A DNA stretch of 57,030 bases from contig CALUZW010000015.1 in NCBI GenBank assembly GCA_944325415.1, forward strand, positions 1-57,030, in the 5' to 3' direction. The notes under the pieces are model-generated. The model saw only the letters and a program-made list of their open reading frames with translations, had not been told where the DNA came from and did not search any database. Of this stretch, positions 15,811-24,161 are shown piece by piece (position 1 is the first letter of the stretch; each line of letters opens with the position of its first letter). This DNA comes from an uncultured Bacteroidales bacterium (GTDB lineage Bacteria; Bacteroidota; Bacteroidia; Bacteroidales; UBA11471). The translations under genes and the position numbers were made by a program.

Positions 15811-17031
15811 TTATTCGTAACGTATGGCTTCGATGGGGTCGAGGTCAGCGGCCTTCTTGGCGGGATACCAGCCGAAGAAAACGCCGGTTACGGTACATAC
15901 GGCAAATGAGAGAACCACGCTCCAAGGTTGTATGAAGATAGGCCAGTGGGCCACGCTCTTGACAATCCAGCTGGCTCCGCAACCCAATACGACGCCTATG
16001 ATACCGCCGGTGATGCTAATGAGTATCGCCTCGATGAGGAATTGGGCCAGAATGTCAATCCCCCGGGCTCCGACGCTCATGCGCAGACCTATTTCGCGGG
16101 TGCGTTCGGTAACGCTGACGTACATGATGTTCATGATACCTATGCCGCCCACGATGAGCGATATGCCGGCAATACAGGCAAGCAGGGTGGTCATCAGGTC
16201 GGTTGTGGAGTTAAGCATGGTGCTGAGTTCCTGTTGCGTGCGTATGGTGAAGTCGTCTTCATCAGTCTCTTTGAGTTTATGCTCACGACGCAGTATGGTC
16301 GATATCTCTTCCGTCGCATAGTCGGTCATATCTTCCGAGAGAGCCGAGGCAAAGATGCCTTGCAGGTATGTAACCGCCAGCAATCTTTTCATGACGGTCG
16401 TGTAGGGGGCCAGTACGATGTCGTCTTGGTCCTGACCCATGGAGTTGTATCCTTTTGATTTGAGAACACCGATGACACGGAGAGGAACCTTGTTGATGCG
16501 GATAACCCTTCCTATGGGGTCGCTTCCATCGGGAAACAGGTTGTCGACAATGGTTTTGCCGATAACGCATACTTTGGCCGAAGTTTGTATATCGGCTTCG
16601 GTAAACATGCTGCCGTCTTCGATTTTAAGTTGGCGAATGTCGAGATAGTCAAGTCCCACGCCACTTACCGACGACGGGTAGTTATTGTTGCCGCAGACGA
16701 GTTGTCCCGACGACGATACATTGGGGCTGATGCCCGACAGGAATTTTGTCTCGTTGCGCAGGGTCAGGTAGTTTTCGAGTTTGAGCGTCTGCATCTCCGA
16801 GGGGTCGCGGCGCACGCCACCTTTTCTGTCGCCACCGGGGTGAATCATTATCATGTTCGACCCCATTTCCGATATTTGAGCCTGAATACTGCGTTTTGAG
16901 CCCTGTCCGATGGCCAGCATGGTGATGACCGATGCCACGCCAATGATGATGCCCAACATGGTGAGAAAAGCTCGCAACTTGTTATTAGCTAAGGCACGCA
17001 GGGCTATTTTGAAGAGATTGGTTACGTTCAT
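15811..17031 (-). CDS. MacB-type ABC transporter permease (FtsX fold)
   Basis: A 406-residue permease with one N-terminal transmembrane helix (ALANNKLRAFLTMLGIIIGVASVITML), a large periplasmic domain (about 45-270), and three C-terminal helices ending in VFFGWYPAKKAADLDPIEAIRYE. That ending is the classic MacB/FtsX C-terminus. In E. coli the permease and ATPase are one MacB chain; here they are separate genes. It would drive substrate from the periplasm through the MacA-like adaptor and TolC-like channel encoded upstream in the same operon. Substrate could be a peptide, macrolide or lipid-like compound; not decidable. Confidence 0.9.
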   Translation of the reverse strand: MNVTNLFKIALRALANNKLRAFLTMLGIIIGVASVITMLAIGQGSKRSIQAQISEMGSNMIMIHPGGDRKGGVRRDPSEMQTLKLENYLTLRNETKFLSGISPNVSSSGQLVCGNNNYPSSVSGVGLDYLDIRQLKIEDGSMFTEADIQTSAKVCVIGKTIVDNLFPDGSDPIGRVIRINKVPLRVIGVLKSKGYNSMGQDQDDIVLAPYTTVMKRLLAVTYLQGIFASALSEDMTDYATEEISTILRREHKLKETDEDDFTIRTQQELSTMLNSTTDLMTTLLACIAGISLIVGGIGIMNIMYVSVTERTREIGLRMSVGARGIDILAQFLIEAILISITGGIIGVVLGCGASWIVKSVAHWPIFIQPWSVVLSFAVCTVTGVFFGWYPAKKAADLDPIEAIRYE

Positions 17032-17041
17032 AGTAATAGAA

Positions 17042-17788
17042 TTATTCTTCGTCGTTTTTGGGCAGGGCGGCCAAGGCTTTCTCGGCCGAGAGGATATGGT
17101 CGTTCGGTGTATCTTCGATTACGTGGCCGTCGCGCAGACGAATGGTCCGGCTGCTGTATTGCGACAATTCGGGATTGTGCGTTACGAAGATGATGGTGCG
17201 TCCCTCGCGGTGCAGTTTCTGGAAAAGGACAAGTATCTCGAATGAGGTTCTTGTGTCGAGGTTTCCCGTGGCTTCGTCGGCGAGGATAACAGCCGGGTTG
17301 TTGACCAGGGCCCGGGCTATGGCCACGCGCTGCATCTGTCCGCCCGACATCTGGTTTGACTTGTGTTCGAGTCGGTCGCCGAGTCCTACGGCTTTCAGTG
17401 CCTCAATGGCCCGGCGGCGCCGTTCGGCGGCGCTTACGGCCGAGTTGTACATCAGGGGCAGTTCGACATTCTCTACGGCGGTAGTTTTGGGAAGCAGGTT
17501 GTAGTTCTGGAACACGAACCCGATTTTGCGGTTGCGCAGTATGGCGCGGGCCGGCTTGCTCATGGTGCGCACAGCAATGCCGTCGAGCAGGTATTCGCCG
17601 CTGGTGGGGGTGTCGAGGCAGCCCAGGGTGTTGAGCAAGGTCGACTTGCCCGAGCCTGATGTACCCATGATGGTAACGAATTCTCCTTCGGTGATGGTGA
17701 ACGACACCCCGCGTAGGGCATGCACGGTCTCTCCGCCCACCTTGAAGTCTCGTTTGATATTTTTCAGTTCAATGACTTTCTTGCTCAT
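17042..17788 (-). CDS. MacB/LolD-type ABC transporter ATP-binding protein
   Basis: A 248-residue ABC ATPase. Walker A is GTSGSGKST (about 42-50), the signature MSGGQMQRVAIARAL (about 146-160), Walker B VILADEATGNLD, and the H-loop VTHN. The MSGGQMQRVAIARAL and ADEATGNLD motifs belong to the MacB/LolD/FtsE group of mechanotransmission transporters. It is 11 bases upstream of the permease gene and must form its motor. A C-terminal extension (about 225-248) beyond the fold is short and acidic. Confidence 0.92.
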   Translation of the reverse strand: MSKKVIELKNIKRDFKVGGETVHALRGVSFTITEGEFVTIMGTSGSGKSTLLNTLGCLDTPTSGEYLLDGIAVRTMSKPARAILRNRKIGFVFQNYNLLPKTTAVENVELPLMYNSAVSAAERRRRAIEALKAVGLGDRLEHKSNQMSGGQMQRVAIARALVNNPAVILADEATGNLDTRTSFEILVLFQKLHREGRTIIFVTHNPELSQYSSRTIRLRDGHVIEDTPNDHILSAEKALAALPKNDEE

Positions 17789-17805
17789 AAACGCGTCCTT
17801 CCGGT

Positions 17806-19014
17806 TTATTTACTGCTTTTTGCCTTGTTATTGTTGCGGGGGCCGGGCATGAACGGGCTTCTTTCGACATCACCCGTCTGCATTTCGGCTGTCGGGTCAT
17901 TGCCGATGATGGCCTCTTCTATTACTACCGTCCCTTCGTCGATACCACCGAGTATCTCGGTCATGATACCGTTGCTGATGCCCAGTTGTACAGGGTGGGC
18001 GGTGAAGGTGTTTCCTTCGCGGGTCCACAGTTTGGCCTCTCCTTCACAGTCGACGACAACATCGGTCTTTTCGATGAGCGGATATTCGGGGGTGAAGCGC
18101 AGGGCCCGGGCAGGAACGCTCAACACGTCTTGTTTATCGAGCGTATAGATGGTTACATTGGCGGTGAGGCGTGGTTTGAGTTTGAGGTCGGGGTTGGGAG
18201 CCGAGATAACAACCTCGTAGGTAACAACGCTTTCGTCGGTGGTCTCAGACGAACTGTTGGTGCTACCCAGTCGTATCTGGGTTACCCGACCTTCAAAGAC
18301 ATCGTTGGGGTAGGCGTCGACGGTGAAGTTTACCCGTTGACCTTCGGCAACGCCGCCTATGTCGGCTTCATCGACATCGGCCACGACCTGCATCTGGGTG
18401 AGGTCGGCAGCGATGTTGAAGAGGGTAGGTGTTTCAAATCCCGAAGCTACGGTCTGGCCTTCTTCTACATCGCGGCTGATGACGATACCGTCGATAGGCG
18501 AGGTGATGATGGCGTAGGAGAGGTTACGCTGTGCTTTGGCCAGTGCAGCCTTGCTGCTGTCGAGCGCACTTTTGGCTTTGAGGTAGTTATACTCCGAGTC
18601 GTCGTATTCCTGTTCGCTGATGAGGTTCTGCTCATAGAGGCCCTTGTTGCGTTCGAAGTTCTTTTTCTGGTATTCATATTCGGCCAGGTTTCCGTCGTAT
18701 GTAGCCTGGGCCGAAGCCAGTTCGCTTTCGAGGGTTACCTTATCCATTTCGGCGATGAGCTGGCCTTCTTTCACGACCGAGTTGTAGTCGACATAGATTT
18801 TGTCGATGATACCCGATACCTGTGTTCCGACCTCCACTTCGGTTACCGGCTCAATGGTTCCGGTGGCGGTTACCGAGTTGGAGATATCACTTCGAGATAT
18901 AGTTACCGTGGTGTAGGAGAGTCGGTTGTTGCTACCTGAGCCACCAAGGAGAAATTTGGCTCCGACCGCAACGACTACGATCACAATGAGAGTGATGATG
19001 ATTTTTCTTTTCAT
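17806..19014 (-). CDS. MacA/HlyD-type periplasmic adaptor
   Basis: A 402-residue membrane-fusion protein with an N-terminal membrane anchor (IIITLIVIVVVAVGAKFLL). It then has the two lipoyl half-motifs (GTIEPVTEVEVGTQVSG, and SPIDGIVISRDVEEGQTV), a coiled-coil hairpin (about 95-165), a beta-barrel, and the membrane-proximal domain. The adaptor joins the inner-membrane MacB-like permease to the outer-membrane channel. It sits 26 bases behind the TolC-like gene and 18 bases before the ATPase gene. Confidence 0.92.
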   Translation of the reverse strand: MKRKIIITLIVIVVVAVGAKFLLGGSGSNNRLSYTTVTISRSDISNSVTATGTIEPVTEVEVGTQVSGIIDKIYVDYNSVVKEGQLIAEMDKVTLESELASAQATYDGNLAEYEYQKKNFERNKGLYEQNLISEQEYDDSEYNYLKAKSALDSSKAALAKAQRNLSYAIITSPIDGIVISRDVEEGQTVASGFETPTLFNIAADLTQMQVVADVDEADIGGVAEGQRVNFTVDAYPNDVFEGRVTQIRLGSTNSSSETTDESVVTYEVVISAPNPDLKLKPRLTANVTIYTLDKQDVLSVPARALRFTPEYPLIEKTDVVVDCEGEAKLWTREGNTFTAHPVQLGISNGIMTEILGGIDEGTVVIEEAIIGNDPTAEMQTGDVERSPFMPGPRNNNKAKSSK

Positions 19015-19039
19015 ATCGAAGGTAAATTATGATTTCGAG

Positions 19040-20401
19040 TTAGAGGGTGATGGGTTTGTTTTGGTAGATATTGAGCAGCAGACGGTTGAGTATGGCCATG
19101 TATTTGGCCTGCAAAACCTGTTGCTGGGCTGTGAGAAGGTTGTTTTTCTCGGTGAGCAGTTCGAGCGTATTGGCCATGCCTCGGTTGAATTTTTCCTGTA
19201 TGAGGTCGTAGCTCGATTGGGCGGCTTTGACCTGTTCCTGTGCCGAGACATATTGTTCCTGAGCCGCTTTCACTTCGAGGCAGAGATTCTCGATGTCGCT
19301 GAGGAGAGTCTTCTTGGTGTTTTGCAGGTCGAGCTCGGCCGTAGTTGCGGCAATACGGGCTTTTGATACAGCCGAGCGGGTGTCGCGGTTGCTGTATATG
19401 GGAATAGATAAAGACAGTCCTATCGATTCGCTGAGTTTGTTTTTCATCTGAAAACCTGTCTTCCCTTCGCTGGTCGATAGATGTCCGGTGCTGACGCCGG
19501 CCGAGAGCGAAAGGCTGGGGTAGTATCCGGCTTGTGCGCTTTTGATGTCGAGCTTGGCCGCGCTGATGTTGAGTTCGCTGTACTTGATGCCGGGCAGGCA
19601 CAGCAGTGCTGTCTGATAGATTTCATTCTGCGTGGCGATGGGGGTAAGCACATCGGTATCGTCGAGGTCGGGAGTTACGATGTTGATACTCTCGTCAATG
19701 CCTAATTCGAGCAGTTGTTTGAGCGTGAGGATATTCTGGTCTAATGTATTCTGCGAGACAACCAGCTGGTATTTGTCGCTGCTGTATTGCGATACGAGTT
19801 GGGCATAGTCGCTTTCCGAGAGGGTTCCGGCATTTTTCAGTTGCTCTCCCCGCTCACACTGGGCTTTTGATACTTCGACCGTATTTTCATTGATTCGTAC
19901 CGATTCCTGGGCATAGAGTATTTGCAGGTATCCGGTTACGATGGCCGACTCGATATTGTCGAATGTCTCTTCGAGGGTTGCATTCTGCATCTCTTCGGCG
20001 ATTTTGTTCGACTTTATCTGATTGAGGAGTTTACCGCCGTTGAAAAGCGTGAGTGAACCGCGCAGATTGTAACTGCCCGAAATCTGGTTTTTGCCGCTTC
20101 CGCTGTTTCCTGTGATGATGTAATTGTCGAGGTCGTTGTTGTCTGTTTCGAGAAACGGAGTGTTGTTGTATTGATAGCTCACTCCGGCCGACAGGGAGGG
20201 AAACAGCTTGGCTTTTGCGTTTTTGGTGTCGATTTGGCTGCTTTCGAGAGAGAGCCGGCTCTTTTTGAGGTCGATGTTTTGTTGGTAGGCATATTGCAGA
20301 CAGGCTTCGAGAGTCCAGGTTTGTGGTTTCTCCTGGGCTGTAAGGGCCATTGTCGAAAAGACGATACAGCCTGCCAGAGTGAATAGGCGTTGATGTTTCA
20401 T
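19040..20401 (-). CDS. TolC-family outer-membrane efflux protein
   Basis: A 453-residue protein with a signal peptide (MKHQRLFTLAGCIVFSTMALTAQ). Two internally repeated OEP domains follow, with long helices rich in A, Q, S, L and N (for instance LEACLQYAYQQNIDLKKSRLSLESSQID near the start and AQEQVKAAQSSYDLIQEKFNRGMANTLELL near the end). It forms the outer-membrane and periplasmic tunnel of the tripartite exporter. The frame is open to an ATG at 20428, but that lies inside the -7 box at 20426-20433, so the ATG at 20401 is the real start. First gene of the exporter/two-component operon. Confidence 0.92.
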   Translation of the reverse strand: MKHQRLFTLAGCIVFSTMALTAQEKPQTWTLEACLQYAYQQNIDLKKSRLSLESSQIDTKNAKAKLFPSLSAGVSYQYNNTPFLETDNNDLDNYIITGNSGSGKNQISGSYNLRGSLTLFNGGKLLNQIKSNKIAEEMQNATLEETFDNIESAIVTGYLQILYAQESVRINENTVEVSKAQCERGEQLKNAGTLSESDYAQLVSQYSSDKYQLVVSQNTLDQNILTLKQLLELGIDESINIVTPDLDDTDVLTPIATQNEIYQTALLCLPGIKYSELNISAAKLDIKSAQAGYYPSLSLSAGVSTGHLSTSEGKTGFQMKNKLSESIGLSLSIPIYSNRDTRSAVSKARIAATTAELDLQNTKKTLLSDIENLCLEVKAAQEQYVSAQEQVKAAQSSYDLIQEKFNRGMANTLELLTEKNNLLTAQQQVLQAKYMAILNRLLLNIYQNKPITL

Positions 20402-20425
20402 AGAATTTGCTGCTAAATGATGTTG

Positions 20426-20433
20426 CAAAGGTA
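20426..20433 (-). promoter_or_regulatory. -7 box of the exporter/two-component operon
   Basis: TACCTTTG on the minus strand, a full TAnnTTTG match, 24 bases upstream of the tolC-like ATG at 20401. It excludes the longer start at 20428. Confidence 0.6.
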
Positions 20434-20526
20434 AGACGCAGGGTCCAAATCTGTGTTATAAAATGTAAGGAAGGCTTTTTTTTATCGACGAATGTCTTTT
20501 TTTTCTCGGTCAAGGATAAAAACAAC

Positions 20527-20554
20527 AAAAACCGCCTTTTAAGAGACGGTTTTT
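20527..20554 (-). terminator. terminator after the AspT-family gene
   Basis: On the minus strand an AAAAACCG arm pairs with CGGTTTTT around a loop of about 12 bases, followed by TGTTGTTTTT. It lies about 20 bases beyond the stop codon at 20575. Confidence 0.6.
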
Positions 20555-20574
20555 GATAGAAAACGGGGGCTATT

Positions 20575-22254
20575 TTAGATGAAAAGCAGTATCAATAACT
20601 GGGCGGTGAGTACCCTCAGGAACATGGTAAGAGGGTACACGGTCGAGTAGGCTACGGCCGGCGCATCGTTGCCTGACACCTTGTTGGCGTAGGCCAGTGC
20701 AGGGGGGTCGGTCATACTGCCCGAGAGCAGACCCATGATGGTGAAATAGTTGAGTTTGTAACGCCAACGGCTGATGATGCCAATGATAATCATGGGTAGG
20801 AAGGTGATGAGGAAACCCCACAAAACCCATAACAGACCGTCTCCGGTGAAAACTGTTTTGGCAAAATCGCCACCGGCTTCGATGCCGACGCTCGCCAGGA
20901 AGAGGCAGATGCCGATTTCTCGCAGCATAAGGCTGGCACTTGTCGAGGTATAGGTTACGAGTTTCATCTTATGGCCGAAGCGTCCAATGAGAATGGCCAC
21001 AACCAGAGGGCCTCCTGCCAAGCCCAGCTTCATCGACGAAGACATGCCGGGTATCGACAAGGGTATGCTTCCCAACAATATACCGAGGAATATACCTACG
21101 AAGATGGTAATCATATTAGGCTCGTTGAGACGCTTCATCGAGTTACCCAGTCGCGAGGCCAGGCGGGCGATGTCTTCTTTCCGGCCCACGACGGTGAGGC
21201 GGTCACCCATTTGCAGTTCGAGGTTGGGGGTAACGAGCAGGTCGACACCGGCACGGTTCAGGCGGGTGGCATTCAGCCGGTAACCCATGCGCAGGCGCAG
21301 CGACCCGATGGTGCGTCCGTTGTACTCGGGTTTGGTAACAACGATACGGCGGGAGACGATGGGCGAGGGAATAGCTTCCCAGTCCATTTCTACAATCGGG
21401 CCGATGAAGGCTTTCATGGCGTCTTCGTCTTCTTCGGAGAGGACGATGAGCAGCAGGTCGCCTTTCCCGATAACGGTGTTGTCGTCGGGGATAATGACCT
21501 CGCCGTCTTTTTGTACCCGTGATACCACAAAGTTCCGGTCTATCAGCACAGCAAGTTTTTCAAGCGTCCGTCCCACAATCAGAGGGTTCTCGACTTTGTA
21601 TGTTACAATGTGCGGAATCAGTGTACTGGCCTCTTTCTCGGCTTCGAGACGTTTTGTCTCATTCTCGTTGTTGATGCGGAAAATGTAACGGATGAGAATC
21701 ATCGACAGAATGATGCCAATTACACCGAGAGGGTAGGCTGCGGCGTAACCCGAAGCAATTTCGGGTACCTCGGCGAGTTTTCCGTCGAATTGAAGTTGTG
21801 AAAGAGTCTGTTGGGCAGCACCGAGTCCGGGAGTGTTGGTTACGGCTCCCGACAATATGCCTACCAGTTGTGGCATTGATATCCGGTCACTGGCGACGGC
21901 GTAGATGACACACACCACGGCGATGTTCAATATCACCACCCCCAAGGCCAACATGTTGAGTTGCATACCGCCCCGCTTGAACGAGGAGAAGAAACCCGGC
22001 CCTACTTGCAGACCGATAGAGTAAACGAAGAGTATCAGACCGAATTCTTTGGTGAAGTGCAAGATGTTTTGCTCGGCTGTAAACCCGAAGTGGGCTACAA
22101 AAAGTCCGACAAACAGTACAAATGTTACACCTAACGATACTCCGAAAATTTTTAATTTACCCAGATACACGCCTAAGGCTATGACAAATGCATAGAGAAT
22201 GACGGTATGGGCTACTGAGTTGGTTGCAAACAGTAGATTCTGAATCCAATCCAT
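20575..22254 (-). CDS. AspT/YidE-family putative transporter with two TrkA_C domains
   Basis: A 559-residue inner-membrane protein. It has two five- to six-helix Asp-Al_Ex halves (about 10-180 and 385-555) around a cytoplasmic centre with two RCK_C/TrkA_C domains (about 205-290 and 295-375; for instance [16 protein letters not shown] and [15 protein letters not shown]). Each half carries the repeated [14 protein letters not shown] / [13 protein letters not shown] motif of aspartate:alanine exchangers. Transported compound unknown. The frame extends to 22347, but the family begins at MDWIQNLL and the promoter gives a roughly 100-base leader, so 22254 is chosen. Confidence 0.85.
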   Translation of the reverse strand: MDWIQNLLFATNSVAHTVILYAFVIALGVYLGKLKIFGVSLGVTFVLFVGLFVAHFGFTAEQNILHFTKEFGLILFVYSIGLQVGPGFFSSFKRGGMQLNMLALGVVILNIAVVCVIYAVASDRISMPQLVGILSGAVTNTPGLGAAQQTLSQLQFDGKLAEVPEIASGYAAAYPLGVIGIILSMILIRYIFRINNENETKRLEAEKEASTLIPHIVTYKVENPLIVGRTLEKLAVLIDRNFVVSRVQKDGEVIIPDDNTVIGKGDLLLIVLSEEDEDAMKAFIGPIVEMDWEAIPSPIVSRRIVVTKPEYNGRTIGSLRLRMGYRLNATRLNRAGVDLLVTPNLELQMGDRLTVVGRKEDIARLASRLGNSMKRLNEPNMITIFVGIFLGILLGSIPLSIPGMSSSMKLGLAGGPLVVAILIGRFGHKMKLVTYTSTSASLMLREIGICLFLASVGIEAGGDFAKTVFTGDGLLWVLWGFLITFLPMIIIGIISRWRYKLNYFTIMGLLSGSMTDPPALAYANKVSGNDAPAVAYSTVYPLTMFLRVLTAQLLILLFI

Positions 22255-22304
22255 TGTAATAGTTTGTTGTATATGAATGAGTTGTAAAAATAAAAACAAC
22301 ACCG

Positions 22305-22339
22305 CTCCTTTTTGTTTCCGTGTCGGAACAAAAAAGGAG
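22305..22339 (-). other. strong hairpin in the AspT-gene leader
   Basis: Two 16-base arms (22305-22320 and 22324-22339) pair at 14 positions with a 3-base loop. The structure begins about 20 bases downstream of the predicted transcript start and 50 bases before the ATG, and a T-rich stretch follows after about 10 bases. It may be a leader terminator, an attenuator or a stability element. Confidence 0.6.
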
Positions 22340-22363
22340 AGTGACATTTTTTATTTTTCGGCG

Positions 22364-22394
22364 CAAAGGTAACCTTTTATCCTTATAATACAAA
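22364..22394 (-). promoter_or_regulatory. full Bacteroidota promoter for the AspT-family gene
   Basis: On the minus strand: TTTG -33 box (22391-22394), 19-base spacer, and TACCTTTG (22364-22371). The predicted transcript starts near 22357, giving a leader of about 100 bases. Confidence 0.75.
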
Positions 22395-22470
22395 GTCAGA
22401 GAGTGTGTTTTTATTCGGAAATGTTTTTTGATTCTTCTTCTTTTTGACCTGTTATCTGACGGGAATGTGT

Positions 22471-22478
22471 TACATTTG
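22471..22478 (+). promoter_or_regulatory. -7 box of the HPPK-like gene
   Basis: TACATTTG, a full TAnnTTTG match, 32 bases before the ATG at 22511. A TTTG lies 24 bases upstream (22443-22446), slightly farther than usual. Confidence 0.5.
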
Positions 22479-22510
22479 TATTTCTGTTTGGAATGTCTTA
22501 AACGAGAATC

Positions 22511-22903
22511 ATGGATATTGTTTTGTCTCAGGCTCTTATCAGTATCGGTTCCAATTTCCCCGACCGGGACGACCGTGTAGAGAGGGCTTGTGAAGAGTTG
22601 AAAGAGCTTTTCCCCGTTTTTGAATCTTCGTCGAAATATACAACCGCGGCGGTAGGACGTTGTGCGGGGCAGCCCGATTATTGTAACGCCGTGGCCCGGC
22701 TCTCTACCTCCCTCAGCTACGATGCGCTGAAAGCGGAGTTCAAGCGTATGGAGGCCGAGTATGGACGGGTACATGACGGCTCTCCGGCAGCTCTCGTGCC
22801 GCTCGATATCGACATTGTGGTGTGGAACGGCGAGGTGCTGCGCCCGCGCGATATGCAGCAGGAGTATATGCGCATCGGCCTTGAAATGTTGCATTTGATT
22901 TGA
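22511..22903 (+). CDS. short HPPK-like protein (6-hydroxymethyl-dihydropterin pyrophosphokinase family)
   Basis: A 130-residue protein with HPPK motifs: ISIGSNFPDRDDRV (11-23), AGQPDYCNAVARL (52-64) and PLDIDIVVWNG (97-107). HPPK makes the pyrophosphorylated pterin for folate synthesis, using the two Asp in the DxD of the last motif for Mg-ATP. Two things are odd. It is 25-40 residues shorter than the usual enzyme. The catalytic loop R...RWGPRTLDLDI appears as HDGSPAALVPLDIDI, without the key arginines. It may be a divergent or inactive member, so I leave the symbol empty. Monocistronic with its own terminator. Confidence 0.7.
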   Translation: MDIVLSQALISIGSNFPDRDDRVERACEELKELFPVFESSSKYTTAAVGRCAGQPDYCNAVARLSTSLSYDALKAEFKRMEAEYGRVHDGSPAALVPLDIDIVVWNGEVLRPRDMQQEYMRIGLEMLHLI

Positions 22904-22949
22904 CTTGGACGATTTGTTGCCGCTATTTCCCGGCACTCATTGGTGGACA

Positions 22950-22990
22950 AAAACGAGGGAAGTCACAATACTGTGGCTTCCCTCGTTTTT
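22950..22990 (+). terminator. terminator after the HPPK-like gene
   Basis: An 18-bp stem with one wobble (22950-22967 with 22972-22989) and loop ATAC, ending in a T run. Its A-rich 5' side lets it serve the convergent btu operon too. Confidence 0.8.
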
Positions 22991-23039
22991 ATAGGGTTCA
23001 GAAGTCGACAGAGACCTCTGTTGCTCTTGTGTTTGAGGT

Positions 23040-24161
23040 TTATTCTGTGAAAGCAATATGTCCGGGGCTGACACCGGCATCGGCTTTCCATTGCAGCTTG
23101 CCTGCGGGTGAGAAGCAGTATACGCTGCCGCTGTTTACATAGTCGCCGGCATCGGTGAAGTATATCTGGCGGGTTTTCGGGTCAACGGCCATGCCGTAGG
23201 TTGCTACCAGCGTGGTGCCGTCGGTGATGAACTGTGCTTCGGCCACTTCGCGGGTGTTCAGGTCGATGGTGTGGTAGGTGTAGGTGTAACCGAAGGTTTC
23301 GTTGCTCCACTCTGACGAGTAGGTGTAGGCCGTGTCGCCAACGATGCAGATGTCGGTGGCACCGATGTTGAGCGTATCGATGACGTTGTCGCTCTGCGCG
23401 TCGATGACGTAGAGGTTGGCGGCTATGTCCATATAGTTACCCCGCGAGCTGACGTAGAGGTTATCCTTGTTGTCGGCTTTTACACGGTGCAGGTTGATGT
23501 CGACCGTGATGTCTTTGATTTTCTGGAATGTAGCCAGGTCGATGACCGATACGGTGTTGTCGTATCCGCTGTTGTAGCGGTATCCACCCGAGTTGGCAAC
23601 ATAGAGTTTGCCGTTGGCGATGGCCAGCTCTTCGGGCTGGTAGCCTACGACAACAGAGTCGATGACCGACAGGGTCTTCGTGTTGAAACGATACACGGCA
23701 CCTTTGATGTCGCCCTCTCCGTAGGAGGCTCCTACATAAGAGCTGACATAGGCGGTCTCGCCGTCGAAACAGATGTAGCGTCCGTTGGGAATATCTACCT
23801 CGGCGATGTGCTTGGCACTGTCGGCTGTCATAATCTCAACCTTGTGCGAACCGTTCATGACGGCATAAAGACGGCCGTTGTAGACTTTCAGGTCGTTGCC
23901 CGTGTCGCCCAGTTCTTTGATGACGGTCGGGTTGCGTTCGGCGTAGATGTCGGCGCTGTAAATGCCGGTCGATGCATCGAAAAAGTCGAGTGTCGAGTTG
24001 TTACTGCCCATTTGTCCTTCGTTGAGTACATAGAAACCTGGTGTCGACGGGTTGCCATCGGTTACAGGCGTGTTGGTCGACGGTACGGTGGGCTCGTCGT
24101 TGCGACAGCTGCTCAGAATACCGAGCATGCAGAGGGCTGACAGGAAAAAGATTTTTTTCAT
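23040..24161 (-). CDS. BtuG-like surface beta-propeller lipoprotein
   Basis: A 373-residue lipoprotein (LSSC lipobox, Cys19). After a disordered Thr/Pro-rich linker it forms a YncE/DUF5074-type beta-propeller with repeated strands such as YNGRLYAVMNGSHKV, ANGKLYVANSGGY and DNKDNLYVSSRGNY. In Bacteroides, BtuG proteins of this type bind cobalamin very tightly at the surface and pass it to BtuB. Here the gene overlaps a TonB receptor gene by 4 bases, and both lie behind a cobalamin riboswitch. The B12 role therefore rests on context as well as fold. Confidence 0.8.
   Translation of the reverse strand: MKKIFFLSALCMLGILSSCRNDEPTVPSTNTPVTDGNPSTPGFYVLNEGQMGSNNSTLDFFDASTGIYSADIYAERNPTVIKELGDTGNDLKVYNGRLYAVMNGSHKVEIMTADSAKHIAEVDIPNGRYICFDGETAYVSSYVGASYGEGDIKGAVYRFNTKTLSVIDSVVVGYQPEELAIANGKLYVANSGGYRYNSGYDNTVSVIDLATFQKIKDITVDINLHRVKADNKDNLYVSSRGNYMDIAANLYVIDAQSDNVIDTLNIGATDICIVGDTAYTYSSEWSNETFGYTYTYHTIDLNTREVAEAQFITDGTTLVATYGMAVDPKTRQIYFTDAGDYVNSGSVYCFSPAGKLQWKADAGVSPGHIAFTE

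Noticed and set aside
22157..22936. 259-codon minus-strand frame over the HPPK-like gene and the AspT leader
   Set aside because: It runs antisense to the HPPK-like gene and across two promoters, with no recognisable domain.
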